NCBI GenBank assembly: GCA_964016885.1
Contig: OZ024744.1
Location: 118,044,197 to 118,108,196 of the forward strand
DNA: 64,000 nucleotides
Direction: 5' to 3'
Source: Eledone cirrhosa
Taxonomy: Eukaryota > Mollusca > Cephalopoda > Octopoda > Eledonidae
The notes under the pieces are model-generated. The model did no database searches. It saw only the letters and a list, made by a program, of their open reading frames with translations, and had not been told where the DNA came from. Of the stretch, positions 13,218-26,400 are shown piece after piece. The position numbers and the translations under genes are program-made. How positions within the stretch are numbered: the first letter of the stretch is position 1; every line of letters begins with the position of its first letter.

Positions 13218-13651
13218 CACTACCTTGATATAGTCTACCATATCAACCTCAGTACTGTTTTACTGGTGTCAGTCATTAGACTGTAGCCATACTGGGGCAC
13301 TACCTTGATATAGTCTACCATATCAACCTCACTACTGTTTTACTGGTGTCAGTCATTAGAGTGTGGCCATACTGGGGCACTACCTTGATATAGTCTACCA
13401 TATCAACCTCACTACTGTTTTACTGGTGTCAGTCATTAGAGTGTGGCCATACTGGGGCACGGCCTTGATATAGTCTACCATATCAACCTCAGTACTGTTT
13501 TACTGGTGTCAGTCATTAGAGTGTGGCCATACTGGGGCACTACCTTGATATAGTCTACCATATCAACCTCAGTACTGTTTTACTGGTGTCAGTCATTAGA
13601 GTGTGGCCATACTGGGGCACTACCTTGATATCGTCTATCATATCAACCTCA
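13218..13651 (+). repeat. 80-bp tandem repeat, 5.4 copies
   Basis: Copies start at 13221, 13301, 13381, 13461, 13541 and 13621, exactly 80 bases apart. The unit contains ggtgtcagtcattagactgt and gccatactggggcac. From memory, the coleoid SINE/LINE consensus has tcagtcattagactgtggcc and atgctggggcaccgccttga in this order, so the unit is probably another fragment of such an element. Copies are more than 95 percent alike by eye, indicating a recent origin. Confidence 0.8.
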
Positions 13652-14059
13652 TTGACTGACTGTATTTAGTGCTAGTACTAGTATCTGTTAACATTGACTG
13701 ACTGTATCTGTTCATAAGTAAGTGAAATATTATTTAGTGTTATACAGTATAGATTTTAACTTAATCAAAAATCATATAAAATCTTAGATTCTGTTTGATC
13801 TTTTAGAACTGATTAAAGATAGTTATTTTAGAATTATTCAATTGGAGTATACTTGCCACAGCTGCTACTATCACCATTTATGTAGCTGATACCATATCAG
13901 TTGTCTATGTGAGTGTTCTGTGTTGTGTTTTGCAAAGGTGGACTATCTAAAAGTATATATATGTATATAAAAAAAAACATGTATTTAAATATTTAATATT
14001 TTACTAAAATAATCCAAAGAAATTCAGATAAGAAAAATATAATTTTATTGAAAGAGAAT
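13652..14059. other. Unassigned AT-rich spacer
   Basis: A short attgactgactgtat duplication lies near 13650-13705. Otherwise I see no gene or nameable repeat. Confidence 0.5.
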
Positions 14060-14340
14060 CTTTTCATGAAAAAAAAGGGACAGCTGTGTGGTTAAAGATT
14101 CATTTCAGAACTACATGTTTCAGTCTCTACAATATTCTTCCTCCATTTATTCCTGAGAGGGGTGTGGGGCTATAGTCCTCAAACACTCCTTCCAGCAGAT
14201 CCTGTCAGGAAAAACCATCACCAACTGATCCAGCTGGATGCCCCTGTGAGACCAGCTAAGCTCATGGATGTTATCCAACCATCTTACTCAAGGTCTACCC
14301 ATAAAATCTGTCCAGTGATTCTTTCCTGAGACATTCTAAC
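14060..14340 (-). mobile_element. LINE 3' end fragment (RT ORF C-terminus)
   Basis: Read on the minus strand it gives HVVRMSQERITGQILW, then RWLDNIHELSW, GIQLDQL, DR..W.ECLRT and AP.PSQE, with small frame breaks. The same order occurs on the plus strand at 48980-49195 ([20 protein letters not shown]). Both match the extreme C-terminus of invertebrate LINE reverse transcriptases. This fragment is the anchor of the adjacent 64-bp array. Confidence 0.75.
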
Positions 14341-17300
14341 CACATGTCATAGTATCAGAGCTGTGATCTCTCAATTCAGAGATTCTTTCCTGAGATATTC
14401 CAACCACATGTCATAGTATCAGAGCTATGATCTCCCAATTCAGAGATTCTTTCCTGAGACATTCTAACTACATGTCATAGTATCAGAGCTGTGGTCTCTC
14501 AATTCAGAGATTCTTTCCTGAGACATTCAAACCACATGTCATAGTATCAGAGCTGTGATCTCTCAATCCAGTGTTTCTTTCCTCAGACGTTCTAATCATA
14601 TGTCTGTAGTATCAGAGCTGTCATGCTTCAATTTAGATATTCTTTCCTGAGATATTCCAACCACATGTCATTGAATGAGAGCTTTGATCTCTCAATTCAG
14701 AGATTCTTTTTCTGAGACATTCTAACCACATGTCATAGTATCACAGCTGTGATCTGATAATACAGAGATTCTTTCCTGAGACATTCTAACCACATGTCAT
14801 AGTATCACAGCTGTGATCTGACAATACAGAGATTCTTTCCTGAGACATTCCAACCACATGTCCATAGTATCAGAGGTGTGATCTCTGATTCAGTGATTCT
14901 TTCCTGAGACATTTTAACCACATGTCCATAATATCAGAGCTGTGATCACACAATTCAGAGATTCTTTCCTGAGACATTCCAACCACATGTCCATAGTATC
15001 AGAGGTGTGATCTCTGATTCAGTGATTCTTTCCCGAGACATTTTAACCACATGTCCATAATATCAGAGCTGTGATCACACAATACAGAGATTCTTTCCTG
15101 AGACATTCCAACCACATGTCCATAGTATCAGAGGTGTGATCTCTGATTCAGTGATTCTTTCCTGAGACATTTTAACCACATGTCCATAATATCAGAGCTG
15201 TGATCACACAATTCAGAGATTCTTTCCTCAGACATTCTAACCACATGTCATTGTATGAGTGCTGTGAACTCTCAAGTCAGAGATTCTTTTTCCGAGACAT
15301 TCTAACCACATGTCCATAGTATCAGAGCTATGATCTCTCAATTCAGAGATTCTTTCCTGAGACATTCTAACCACATGTCTGTAGTATCAGAGCTGTGATC
15401 TCTCAATTCAGAGATTGTTTCCTGAGACATTCTAACATGTCATAGTATCGGAGCTGTGATCTCTCAATTCAGTGATTCTTTCCCCGAGACATTCTAACCA
15501 CATGTATGTAGTATCAGAGCTGTGATCTCTCAATTTAGAGATTCTTTCCTGAGACATTCTAACCACATGTCATAGTAACAGAGCTGTGATCTCTCAATTC
15601 AGAGATTCTTTCCTGAGACATTCTAACCACATGTCTGTAGTATCAGAGCTGTGATCTCTCAATTCAGTGATTCTTTGCCGAGACATTCTAACCACATGTA
15701 GTATCAGAGCTGTGATCTCTCAATTTAGAGATTCTTTCCTGAGAGATTCTATCCACATGTCATAGTATCAGAGCTGTGATCTCTCAATTCAGAGATGCTT
15801 TCCTGAGACATTCTAACCACATGTCATAGTATCAGAGCTGTGATCTCTCAATTCAGAGATTCTTTCCTGAGACATTTTAACCACATGTCATAGTATTAGA
15901 GCTGTGACCTGTTAATTCAGAGATTCTTTCCTGAGACATTCTAACCACATGTCTGTAGTATCAGAGCTGTGATTTCTCAATTCAGAGATTCTTTCCTGAG
16001 ACATTCTAACCACATGTCATAGTATCAGAGTTGTGATCTCTCCATTCAGAGATTCTTTCGTGAGACATTCTATCCACATGTCCATAGTATCAGAGTTGTG
16101 ATCTCTCAATTCAGAGATTCTTTCCTGAGACATTCTAATCAGATGTCATAGTATCAGAGCTGTGATCTCTCAATTCAGAGATTCTTTCCTGAGACATTCT
16201 AACATGTCATAGAATCGGAGCTGTGATCTCTCAATTCAGTGATTCTTTGCTGAGACATTCTAACCACATGTATGTAGTATCAGAGCTATGATCTCTCAAT
16301 TTAGAGATTCTTTCCTGAGAGATTCTATCCACATGTCATAGTATCAGAGCTGTGATCTCTCAATTCAGAGATTCTTTCCTGAGACATTCTAACCAGATGT
16401 CATAGTATTAGAGCTGTGATCTCTCAATTCAGTGATTCTTTCCTGAGACATTCTAACCAATTGTCCACATTATCAGAGGTGTGATCTCTCAATTCAGAGA
16501 TTCTTTCCTGAGACATTTTAACCACGTCATAGTATCAGAGCTGTGACCTGTTAATTCAGAGATTCTTTCCTGAGACATTCTAACCACATGTCTGTAGTAT
16601 CAGAGTTGTGATCTCTCAATTCAGAGATTCTTTCCTGAGACATTCTAACCAGATGTCATAGTATTAGAGCTGTGATCTCTCAATTCAGTGATTCTTTCCT
16701 GAGACATTCTAACCAATTGTCCACATTATCAGAGGTGTGATCTCTCAATTCAGAGATTCTCTCCTGAGACATTCTAACCATATGTTATAGTATCCGAACT
16801 GTGTTCTCTCAATTCAGAGATTCTTTCCTGAGACATTCTAACCACATGTCATAGTATCAGAGCTGTGATCTCTCAATTCAGAGATTTTTTTCCTGAGATA
16901 TTCTAACCACATGTCATATTATCAGAGTTGTGATGTCTCATTTTAGTGATTCTTTCTTCAGACATTCTAACCACATGTCATTGTATCAGAGCTGTGACCT
17001 CTTAATAAAGAAATTATTTCCTGAGACATTCGAACCACATGTCAGTAGTATCAGAGCTGTGATCTCTCAATTCAGAGATTCTTGCCTCAGACATTCTAAC
17101 CACATGTCATAGTATCAGAGCTGTGATTTCACAATTCAGAGCTTCTTTCCTGAGATATTCTAACTCCATGTCCATAGTATCAGAGCTGTGATCTCTCAAT
17201 TCAGAGATTCTTGCCTCAGACATTCTAACCACATGTCCATAGTATCAGAGTTGTGATCTCTCAATCCAGTGATTCTTTCCTGAGACATTCTAACCACATG

Positions 17301-19355
17301 TCATAGTATCAGAGCTGTGATCTCTCAATTCACTGATTCTTTGCTGAGACATTCTAACCACATGTCCACAATATCAGAGTTGTGATCTCTTAATTCAGAG
17401 ATTCTTTCCTCAGACATTCTAACCACATGTCATAGTATCAGAGCTGTGATCTCTCAATTTAGAGATTCTTTCCTGAGACTTTCTAACCACATGTCATAGT
17501 AACAGAGCTGTGATCTCTCAATTCAGAGATTCTTTCCTGAGACATTCTAACCACATGTCTGTAGTATCAGAGCTGTGATCTCTCAATTCAGTGATTCTTT
17601 GCCGAGACATTCTAACCACATGTAGTATCAGAGCTGTGATCTCTCAATTTAGAGATTCTTTCCTGAGAGATTCTATCCACATGTCATAGTATCAGAGCTG
17701 TGATTTCTCAATTCAGAGATGCTTTCCTGAGACATTCTAACCACATGTCATAGTATCAGAGCTGTGATCTCTCAATTCAGAGATTCTTTCCTGAGACATT
17801 TTAACCACATGTCATAGTATTAGAGCTGTGACCTGTTAATTCAGAGATTCTTTCCTGAGACATTCTAACCACATGTCCATAGTATCAGAGTTGTGATCTC
17901 TCAATTCAGAGATTCTTTCCTGAGACATTCTAATCAGATGTCATAGTATCAGAGCTGTGATCTCTCAATTCAGAGATTCTTTCCTGAGACATTCTAACAT
18001 GTCATAGAATCGGAGCTGTGATCTCTCAATTCAGTGATTCTTTGCTGAGACATTCTAACCACATGTATGTAGTATCAGAGCTATGATCTCTCAATTTAGA
18101 GATTCTTTCCTGAGAGATTCTATCCACATGTCATAGTATCAGAGCTGTGATCTCTCAATTCAGAGATTCTTTCCTGAGACATTCTAACCAGATGTCATAG
18201 TATTAGAGCTGTGATCTCTCAATTCAGTGATTCTTTCCTGAGACATTCTAACCAATTGTCCACATTATCAGAGGTGTGATCTCTCAATTCAGAGATTCTT
18301 TCCTGAGACATTTTAACCACGTCATAGTATCAGAGCTGTGACCTGTTAATTCAGAGATTCTTTCCTGAGACATTCTAACCACATGTCTGTAGTATCAGAG
18401 TTGTGATCTCTCAATTCAGAGATTCTTTCCTGAGACATTCTAACCAGATGTCATAGTATTAGAGCTGTGATCTCTCAATTCAGTGATTCTTTCCTGAGAC
18501 ATTCTAACCAATTGTCCACATTATCAGAGGTGTGATCTCTCAATTCAGAGATTCTCTCCTGAGACATTCTAACCATATGTTATAGTATCCGAACTGTGTT
18601 CTCTCAATTCAGAGATTCTTTCCTGAGACATTCTAACCACATGTCATAGTATCAGAGCTGTGATCTCTCAATTCAGAGATTTTTTTCCTGAGATATTCTA
18701 ACCACATGTCATATTATCAGAGTTGTGATGTCTCATTTTAGTGATTCTTTCTTCAGACATTCTAACCACATGTCATTGTATCAGAGCTGTGACCTCTTAA
18801 TAAAGAAATTATTTCCTGAGACATTCGAACCACATGTCAGTAGTATCAGAGCTGTGATCTCTCAATTCAGAGATTCTTGCCTCAGACATTCTAACCACAT
18901 GTCATAGTATCAGAGCTGTGATTTCACAATTCAGAGCTTCTTTCCTGAGATATTCTAACTCCATGTCCATAGTATCAGAGCTGTGATCTCTCAATTCAGA
19001 GATTCTTGCCTCAGACATTCTAACCACATGTCCATAGTATCAGAGTTGTGATCTCTCAATCCAGTGATTCTTTCCTGAGACATTCTAACCACATGTCATA
19101 GTATCAGAGCTGTGATCTCTCAATTCACTGATTCTTTGCTGAGACATTCTAACCACATGTCCACAATATCAGAGTTGTGATCTCTTAATTCAGAGATTCT
19201 TTCCTCAGACATTCTAACCACATGTCATAGTATCAGAGCTGTGATCTCTCAATTTAGAGATTCTTTCCTGAGACTTTCTAACCACATGTCCATAATATCA
19301 GAGCTGTGATCTCTCAATTCAGAGATTCTCTCCTGTGGCATTCTAACCACATGTA
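14312..19355 (-). repeat. 64-bp minisatellite array derived from LINE ORF codons
   Basis: About 78 units of 62 to 65 bp. On the minus strand each unit encodes, apart from a TGA in place of CGA, the segment QL.YYGHVVRMSQERI. The plus-strand LINE end at 31590-31625 encodes [12 protein letters not shown] at the same place. At the low end the last unit runs without a break into the downstream LINE sequence at 14060-14311. The array therefore grew in place inside a LINE. Its two 60-codon frames at 16930 and 18725 are identical because the surrounding block is duplicated. Confidence 0.85.
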
Positions 19356-19726
19356 TGACATATATTTGACACTTGATAGGTTTGCTGCCAAGTACAAATT
19401 AATGTGGCCTCTACAAATACGTGATAAAAATACATCTCATTTGTGTATATATATGTATATATATATATTTTTAGAACCATTAAGTGTGTGTGCGTATGAA
19501 TGTGCATATGTATGTATGCTTTGTACATTCATCAAAGCAGAGAGTCATGAAATAAGCACTAGACTTGTGAAAGAAAAAAAGAAAAGATATTACTGGTGTC
19601 ATGATAGATCAAATGTAAGCAATGCTTCAGCATGGTCACAATCTGATGACTTAAAACTAGTGAAATAAAAGAACAAAAAAATTATAATAAAATAAAGTAA
19701 AATAAGATAAATTGTCTAATTCTTAC
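19356..19726. other. Array edge and 3' flank of Smaug exon J
   Basis: It contains a TA/TG-rich tract at 19440-19520 and AT-rich sequence with many AATAAA-like strings on the plus strand. I see no clear minus-strand polyadenylation signal close to the possible stop at 19716. Confidence 0.5.
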
Positions 19727-19807
19727 CCATTCCTAACGCAATTTCGGTCATACTGCGACACAAGGAGTCAAGGCTGTCATTTATTTCTCGGTCCATTTCC
19801 ATCACTG
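19727..19807 (-). CDS. SAMD4: Smaug exon J, conserved C-terminal block
   Basis: The 81 bases are two leading bases, 26 codons and a trailing G if the donor gtaaga is used. The peptide is [20 protein letters not shown] followed by EIALGM. It corresponds to the last conserved block of animal Smaug (DINNRLESLCLSMTEHALG in vertebrates, from memory). If the donor is not used, the frame runs on as G-K-N and stops at a TAG at 19716-19718, which would make this the last coding exon. The donor matches consensus well and vertebrates have about ten more residues, so I favour one more short exon that I could not find. Confidence 0.92.
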
Positions 19808-20374
19808 CTAAACAAAACAAAACAAACAAACAAATAAAAATATATATATAAAATAAACGGTGAACGAGAAGAAAAATAGCCCCCCCCCCCCTCCTCTGAT
19901 AATGGTTTTTGGAATATTAAATTGCTACAGTAACTTTCAGTCTTTCTTTTATTTTGCTTTCTCAATTCCCTTCTCACTTCCTTCGTAATGTAACCTACTT
20001 GTACGGCTTTCTAGATAATTCACTGACAATACTCAGCCACTTATATGTTTGTTAATTCAACGAACCGGCTGTTGACAAAACAAGGTCCATTCCCAAAACA
20101 AAACTAAATATTTACATGTATTCAACAAATTGGCAGCAAACTATGAGTTTAGTATGTCAGATAGAATTCTTTGCAGTATTCGTTCTGGCTCTCTGAGTCC
20201 AAGTCCCACTAAGCTCAACCTTAACTCTCACTCATTCAAGGTCGATAAAAAAAGTATCTGTCAAGTACTGGGGTTGATTTTTCTTTTATAACTTTCTCAC
20301 TTCCTTTCTCTCATTCTCTCTCTGCACACATATATATATATATATATATATATGATGATGATGATGATGATGAT

Positions 20375-20425
<51 letters not shown>

Positions 20426-23400
20426 GGACAGAGAGTGAGTGAGACACACACATGTAGCAGTCAATTACTGGGTCAATTTTCCTCTATATCTCTTTCTCAC
20501 TTCTATTCTCTCACTCTCTCTTTCCTGCTGTATTCCTAGAAATGGTGTATGTGAATATGGTACCGATTGCCCCTCGAGTTATGAGACCATGCAGACAACA
20601 TTACAAATGTTAGCACCAAAATGAAAGACTGTGAAATGTCTTTAGGTTTACTCAGTATCAATCATATACCATTGTCTACTGTAAAAAGGAAGAATTCTCT
20701 TTGGTAAACTAAGAGCATCCTTTCCTAACCTTAAACTATTGATTTTGGTGAGGAAGAGCAAATCACATGTTAGAATATCTTCATGTCTTTAAAGCAACCA
20801 GTAATATAAAATGGGTGACTGATAAGTTCATAGGCTGACTATGAAGAAATGATGCTAGAGCTGTGAAATTAATTGCACTTCTTTTTATCAATAATCGCAT
20901 TCCAGGAACTATGTTGAAAAATAAACCTTCTTAGGTCATTCCATGAGAGTATCTTGGTCAGTCTATGAACTTTTCAGCTGCCCCTTGTATTATATTTATA
21001 TATACTATACAGTGGTGGCCATAACTGGATTCTGAAACCTAAGGTCTCACATACATGTTAAATGTATGAAACTTAATATAAACTAAATAAGCTCTCTTGC
21101 AATATATTGAGCATTGTTTTCCTTGGCCTTTTATCTACGGATATCCTGTATAAGAGACCTGTTACTTTTATCCAAAGACATTTTTTCCAATTCCACCCCA
21201 CCATCCCCTCAATCTATCTTATTTCTCATTCTTTCTTCTGATGAAGGACTAGCGTCTGAAATGTTAAGACCATCTTCCTGCTATTTAAGCGTTAACCTAA
21301 TATATTCCTGTACCAATTGTGTTGTTATTTCTGTTTACCTTTTACATACATCTTATCTTATCTCACCGTTTTACGTCCGTTCTTCCACACTAGCATGGAT
21401 TGGACGGGTTGTCCTGCTGTGAGCAGTGTCCAGTCGGCTGACCTTGTCTTGCTCATATGGGAACTGATTCTGGCTTGATTTCTACAGCTGTATGCCCTTC
21501 CTAACACCAACCTCATTTACAGTGAGTGCTGGGTGCTTTTTTCTGTGGCGCCTACACGTCCACTTTACAGTGAGTGCTGGGTGCTTTTTTGGCGTGGCAC
21601 CTCCACGACCACTTTGCAGTGGAATGATAGGGACTCCAGTCCCTATCATCTCATTTCTATAGCTGAGTAAACTGGAGCAATGTGAAATAAAGTGTCTTGC
21701 TCAAAGAAACAACACATATATATATTGCTAAAACACCGGGAGGTTGCATCCGTAGTAAGTAGCCCACTCAGTCCAGAGGACGAGTTCTATATAGAGTTAG
21801 TTCCACAACAAGTCAGCAAACCATTCTCGAGGACATGTGTTTCACCTAACAGATTCAACCCGTCACTTCAACCTTATACAAGTTGAAAATCCATTCAGTG
21901 AAACATGTCCTTGAGTATGGTTTGCTAATTTGTTGTGCAACTAACCCTGTCTCTCTCATATATATATTTTAGTCAATTGTTGACACTAAGAGATGCAGTG
22001 TAGCTGTTATAAACTGGATACACACAGTTTATATTTAAATTACAAGATAATAAATAAAGATATTTGAACTAATCACCACACACACACACAATTAAATTAA
22101 ACATACCTGACTTGGGTAAAACATAATTCATCTGGGAAGACTGGCTAGGAGCAGACTGCGTTTTAGTAACAGCTGATTTTACAGGCTGAAAAAACATTTA
22201 CAAGTATTTTATGGCAATGGAAAGGAAAACTAGTTTGAATTGGACATAATGCAACAATGGATCACAGACTGGCAACTCAAGCTGACTTCGGACAAGTGTA
22301 CCACCATGCATTTTGGGAGTAAAAACACAGCGTCCACATAATCCCTCCACAACACTAATATCAAGAAGTCTTCTTTGTGAACGTGACATGGGCATTACTG
22401 TCAGCAGCGATTTGCGTTGGACAAAGCACATCTCTAAAATTGTCAAGAAGGCCGAGGGTGTCTTGGCATCACTCAGCAAGACCTTTGTCAGCCACTCTCT
22501 GGCTATCAAAGCTGTATATAGCTATGGTGTGGCCACACTTAGAATTTGCATCACCAGTCTGGAATCCCTATCTTGCTCAGAACATTGACTTCCTGGAAAC
22601 TGTTCAGAGACATGCAACCAAGCGAATACCCTCCATCAGGCATCTACCATACTCTGAACGTCTTGCTTCCCTGGGCATGGAAACATTGAAGCACTGATGT
22701 CTGATAACTGACTTGGTAAACACCCACAGAATTATTAACCATCTTGCCAACAACAACCCTGTGGACAATTTCCTTGTGTCTAACACACATGGACATGCCC
22801 ACAAAGTCAGAAAACAGCACAACTCCCATGACTTTCAGAAACAATTTTTCACTCTCAGAGTTGCTGAATGATGGAACAAACTCCCTGCATCAGTTGTTAG
22901 CTGTCGAGACACTGCATCCTTTAAAACCTTCAAGCTTCCCAAAATTCGCCAACATTATGCCTGATATTCGCCCTCAATATACATGCATGTATTTTGTGTG
23001 TATATCATGATTCATACACTATTCACTTCCCTGACATTTGTACATTATTCTATGTACTATACATGCATCTTTGATGAGTTGTAGTGCACCTGAGCACTGT
23101 ACACAATAATTTTCATTATTATTATATTTAACCCTCCTTTCATCCTTACGGGGTCGATAAAATAAAGTACCAGTCACGCACTGGGGTCAATTTAATCGAC
23201 TTTCCCTTCCCTCAAAATTGCAGCCTTGTGCCTATATAAGAAACCATTATTATATTTAACCCTTTCATGACCACATTTCTAATGAAATACAGTTTATTTT
23301 AATTAATTAATTAATTAAGAATTTTAAGGGATTTACTAAAATAGCAACTTAATGTAAGGTTCTTATATAAAATTATGTTGGAAGATTTCAATTTAAATTG

Positions 23401-26400
23401 GAAGCTTTTAAAGTGGGTGGTTTTATTTGATAGAACCAGAGCTGGTTTTGGCTGGGATGGTAACTAAAGGGTTAAATAGGGACTCTTTATAATGGGTGGT
23501 TTTATTTCATAGAACCAGAGCTGGTTGCTTTTTGTTGTGCCACCAACACCCCAACTTTACAGTGTGTACTGGGTGTTTTTTGTCATGTTGTACTACCAAC
23601 TGAACCACTCCACAGGGTGGACCAGGCACATTCTGTTGTGCCACAAACAGTCACCTTACAGGGTGGGCTGGGTGCCTCCAAAAGTTGAAATAGCTGTAAA
23701 ATAGCCCAATGCTGGGGTCCGGTTAAAATATAACCTCTTATGATGAATGGAAGGATGGTCAAAAGATTCAAAGAGAGAGAGAGAGAGAGAGAATGAAAAG
23801 AATAGAGTGTAAAGTATGTGATGAGAGATGGGAGAGGTATAGAAGTGAGAGGGAGAAGGAAAGAGGAAATGACAGTGATGGGGCATAACATTTGACAGAG
23901 GGGGTGGGGGGTAATAAAGATAACACTTTGGTGGAGAAAAGTTGAAGAACATAATATAAAGAACTATGGCATCACCTCATCAGCCTCCTTCTAGCCATGT
24001 GATTTCACGTATAAAAAGCAAGTATCCCGCATTTAAGGTTAGCACATGCAACAGAAACAAAATAACTGTTGTTATGACGCTGGTATATAAGTAAAACATA
24101 ACGAGAACAGTAGAGGCATGTCCGTACAGGGCTGAGACTGACCAAAAAAGAGGCAGTCTCCTAGTCTGATAGAAGCTGCAACGGCAGGTGAGAAAATAAA
24201 CAAAGTTAAAGACTTACCTGTCACCTGGTACCATTATCCGTTCATCTTCAAAAGCCAAACTGGCTCAATATATGTATGTAAACTTGATATCATGAATCTC
24301 AAATGAAGAAATAGCTGTAAAGCAGCCAGATGCAGTAATAAATAGCCAGGTGTAGGGTTCAAATATAACCTCTTATGAATGGAAGGACAGTCAGAGAAGA
24401 GAGAGAATGTAAAGCAGATTTGATTATACATACCTCTATTTGATTTGTAATGACGCTGGGGGTATAGGAACTTTTTCTACTTATTGGAATGTGACCAGAA
24501 CCTATAACTGAAGACCTTTTAGAACCAAAACTCCATTGAGATAGACCGGCAGCAGTAGGTTTCTGTGGATCCCGCACTGTCCTGGGACCCCCTATCCTCA
24601 TGTTAGAGTTGCCGCAAATAGGATATGTGTTGACCCAACTGGAAAAAAAAACCACGTATATATACATATATATAAAGACAAGATGGTGTAAAACAGAACA
24701 AAGAGGACACACAAAGCATCAAAAGTAACCACTGAAGAGGTGACAGACTGTGTGATGAAAGAACTTTGACAATTAACTAGAGAACCATCTAGTTATTAAA
24801 TTAACTGATGGAAAAATTAGTTACTTAACCAATAATAATAAATTGAAGTGAAACTCCACTGATACTTTACTCCAACCACAAGTCATCTCAGAAGGTCACA
24901 AAAGGTTGTTACATAAGAATTCCTAGTTGTCCTCTACATTATCAAAATATCTCTCAGTTTCCACACCCTCTGTTTCCATATTTTCCTGTGTGTATTTTCT
25001 GTCTTATGTTTATTTTGATGTCACTAATAACCTACGCTCAGCTGTGTATTCCTCCCCAGGGACGGTTTTAGTATTTATTATAGTCCGTTCGTCTTTTTAT
25101 CTAAAAAGTAAATAGTCAATCTGGCTTGTATCTTCACCTGATTGGTAGCTGATCAAATGGCTGGCTGGTTTCCTGAAGTTAGTGTTACAAATAGTTAGTT
25201 CATCCACATCACAGAATACCAGGAGTCTCATTTCCTCTATATTTCTTGAGCCATAACCATAGCCACCCTGTACCCCAGTGTAGCCATCCTGGTACTGCCT
25301 CACATGTCTATTAAAGTCACCTGCCCAGATGATGAGGTCTCTGTCATCAGTAACTGAAGTTGTTTGTAAAGGTTCCTCATAGAACCTGTCTTTACTCAGT
25401 CCTGCCTGTGGTCTGTAGGTCGAGGTTATTGTCACCATTCTATTCCCTACATCTATTCTAAGCTATTCTGTCACTCTAACTACTTCCATCACCTTATCTA
25501 TCCCTTTTTCAGTTAGTAATGTAAGCATATAACTGGATTTACTAATTATAATATTCCGTTGACCCTTGTGATGCGTGGCAGATTGTCGTGCTTGGTGTTG
25601 AGTTGATGGTCGATTTGCTCGCTCCCATTCCATCCTTCTCTGGTCATATATTTTAGTGTTGTTTTTGTGAGGTTCCTAGCAATATTTAATTGTATTTGTT
25701 ATATGGGCTTATATTTGTGTTTTTCAACAGCATCATATAGGTGATGTGAAAGAATTGTGACCAATTTGTTATGTTATTTAAGTATATCATTATCATTTTA
25801 CGTCCACTTTTCCCTGCTTGCAAGGGTGGGACAGGTCCTATTCAGCACAGCATCTCTCCACTTGTCACGGTCCTTTGTCATCTCCTCCGTGAGTTTCAGC
25901 GATCTGAGGCCTGCTCTCCCCACCTCCGCCCATGTTTTTCGTGGTCTTCCTCTACTGCGTCTTCCTTCTACTGGGATTTCTTGTATATATATATATATAT
26001 ATATGCAGAGGTTATATTTAATTTGTTGGGATTCAACAAGCTTAAAAATGTTTATATCTGATATAAAGCACTCAACAGATTAGTGGAGAAAATACACAAT
26101 GTATTAATAAATGGAAACTATATTTATTTTATTATACATATTTCAAGGGCAACCAAGGCAAATTATGGTGCGCTTTCATCAGATAAAATACAGATTTGTT
26201 TCATAAATAAATATTGACATACCCGGAAAAAAAGACAACCTTAACGGTTGGAACTTCCTGGATAGTGGAGATAGTACATTTATTGAGGGTGATACAAAAT
26301 TATGAGTGAGTATGCAAATGAGTGTCCGAAAGGTTGAAAAGATAACGGTTTATTTAAATTAAACTGTTGGAAGAAGAAGATGTGTGAGGGAGAGAGAAAA

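Noticed and set aside
13860..13930. Candidate last Smaug exon (cacaacacag acceptor, short frame to stop)
   Set aside because: The encoded tail has no resemblance to known Smaug C-termini, and the acceptor is weak.
16930..17112. Duplicate 60-codon frames at 16930 and 18725 as paralogous genes
   Set aside because: They are the same part of a duplicated block in the 64-bp array, on the strand opposite to the LINE source.
19727..19807. SNAP-25/29-type SNARE exon
   Set aside because: The first impression of a SNARE helix ([16 protein letters not shown]) was replaced by the Smaug C-terminal block once the upstream exons proved to be SAM and PHAT.
24218..24270. Extra Smaug exon with strong donor (cag|gtaagt) between H and I
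   Set aside because: No acceptor gives a frame compatible with the phase-0 to phase-0 junction of exons H and I; probably a decoy or a non-coding alternative exon.
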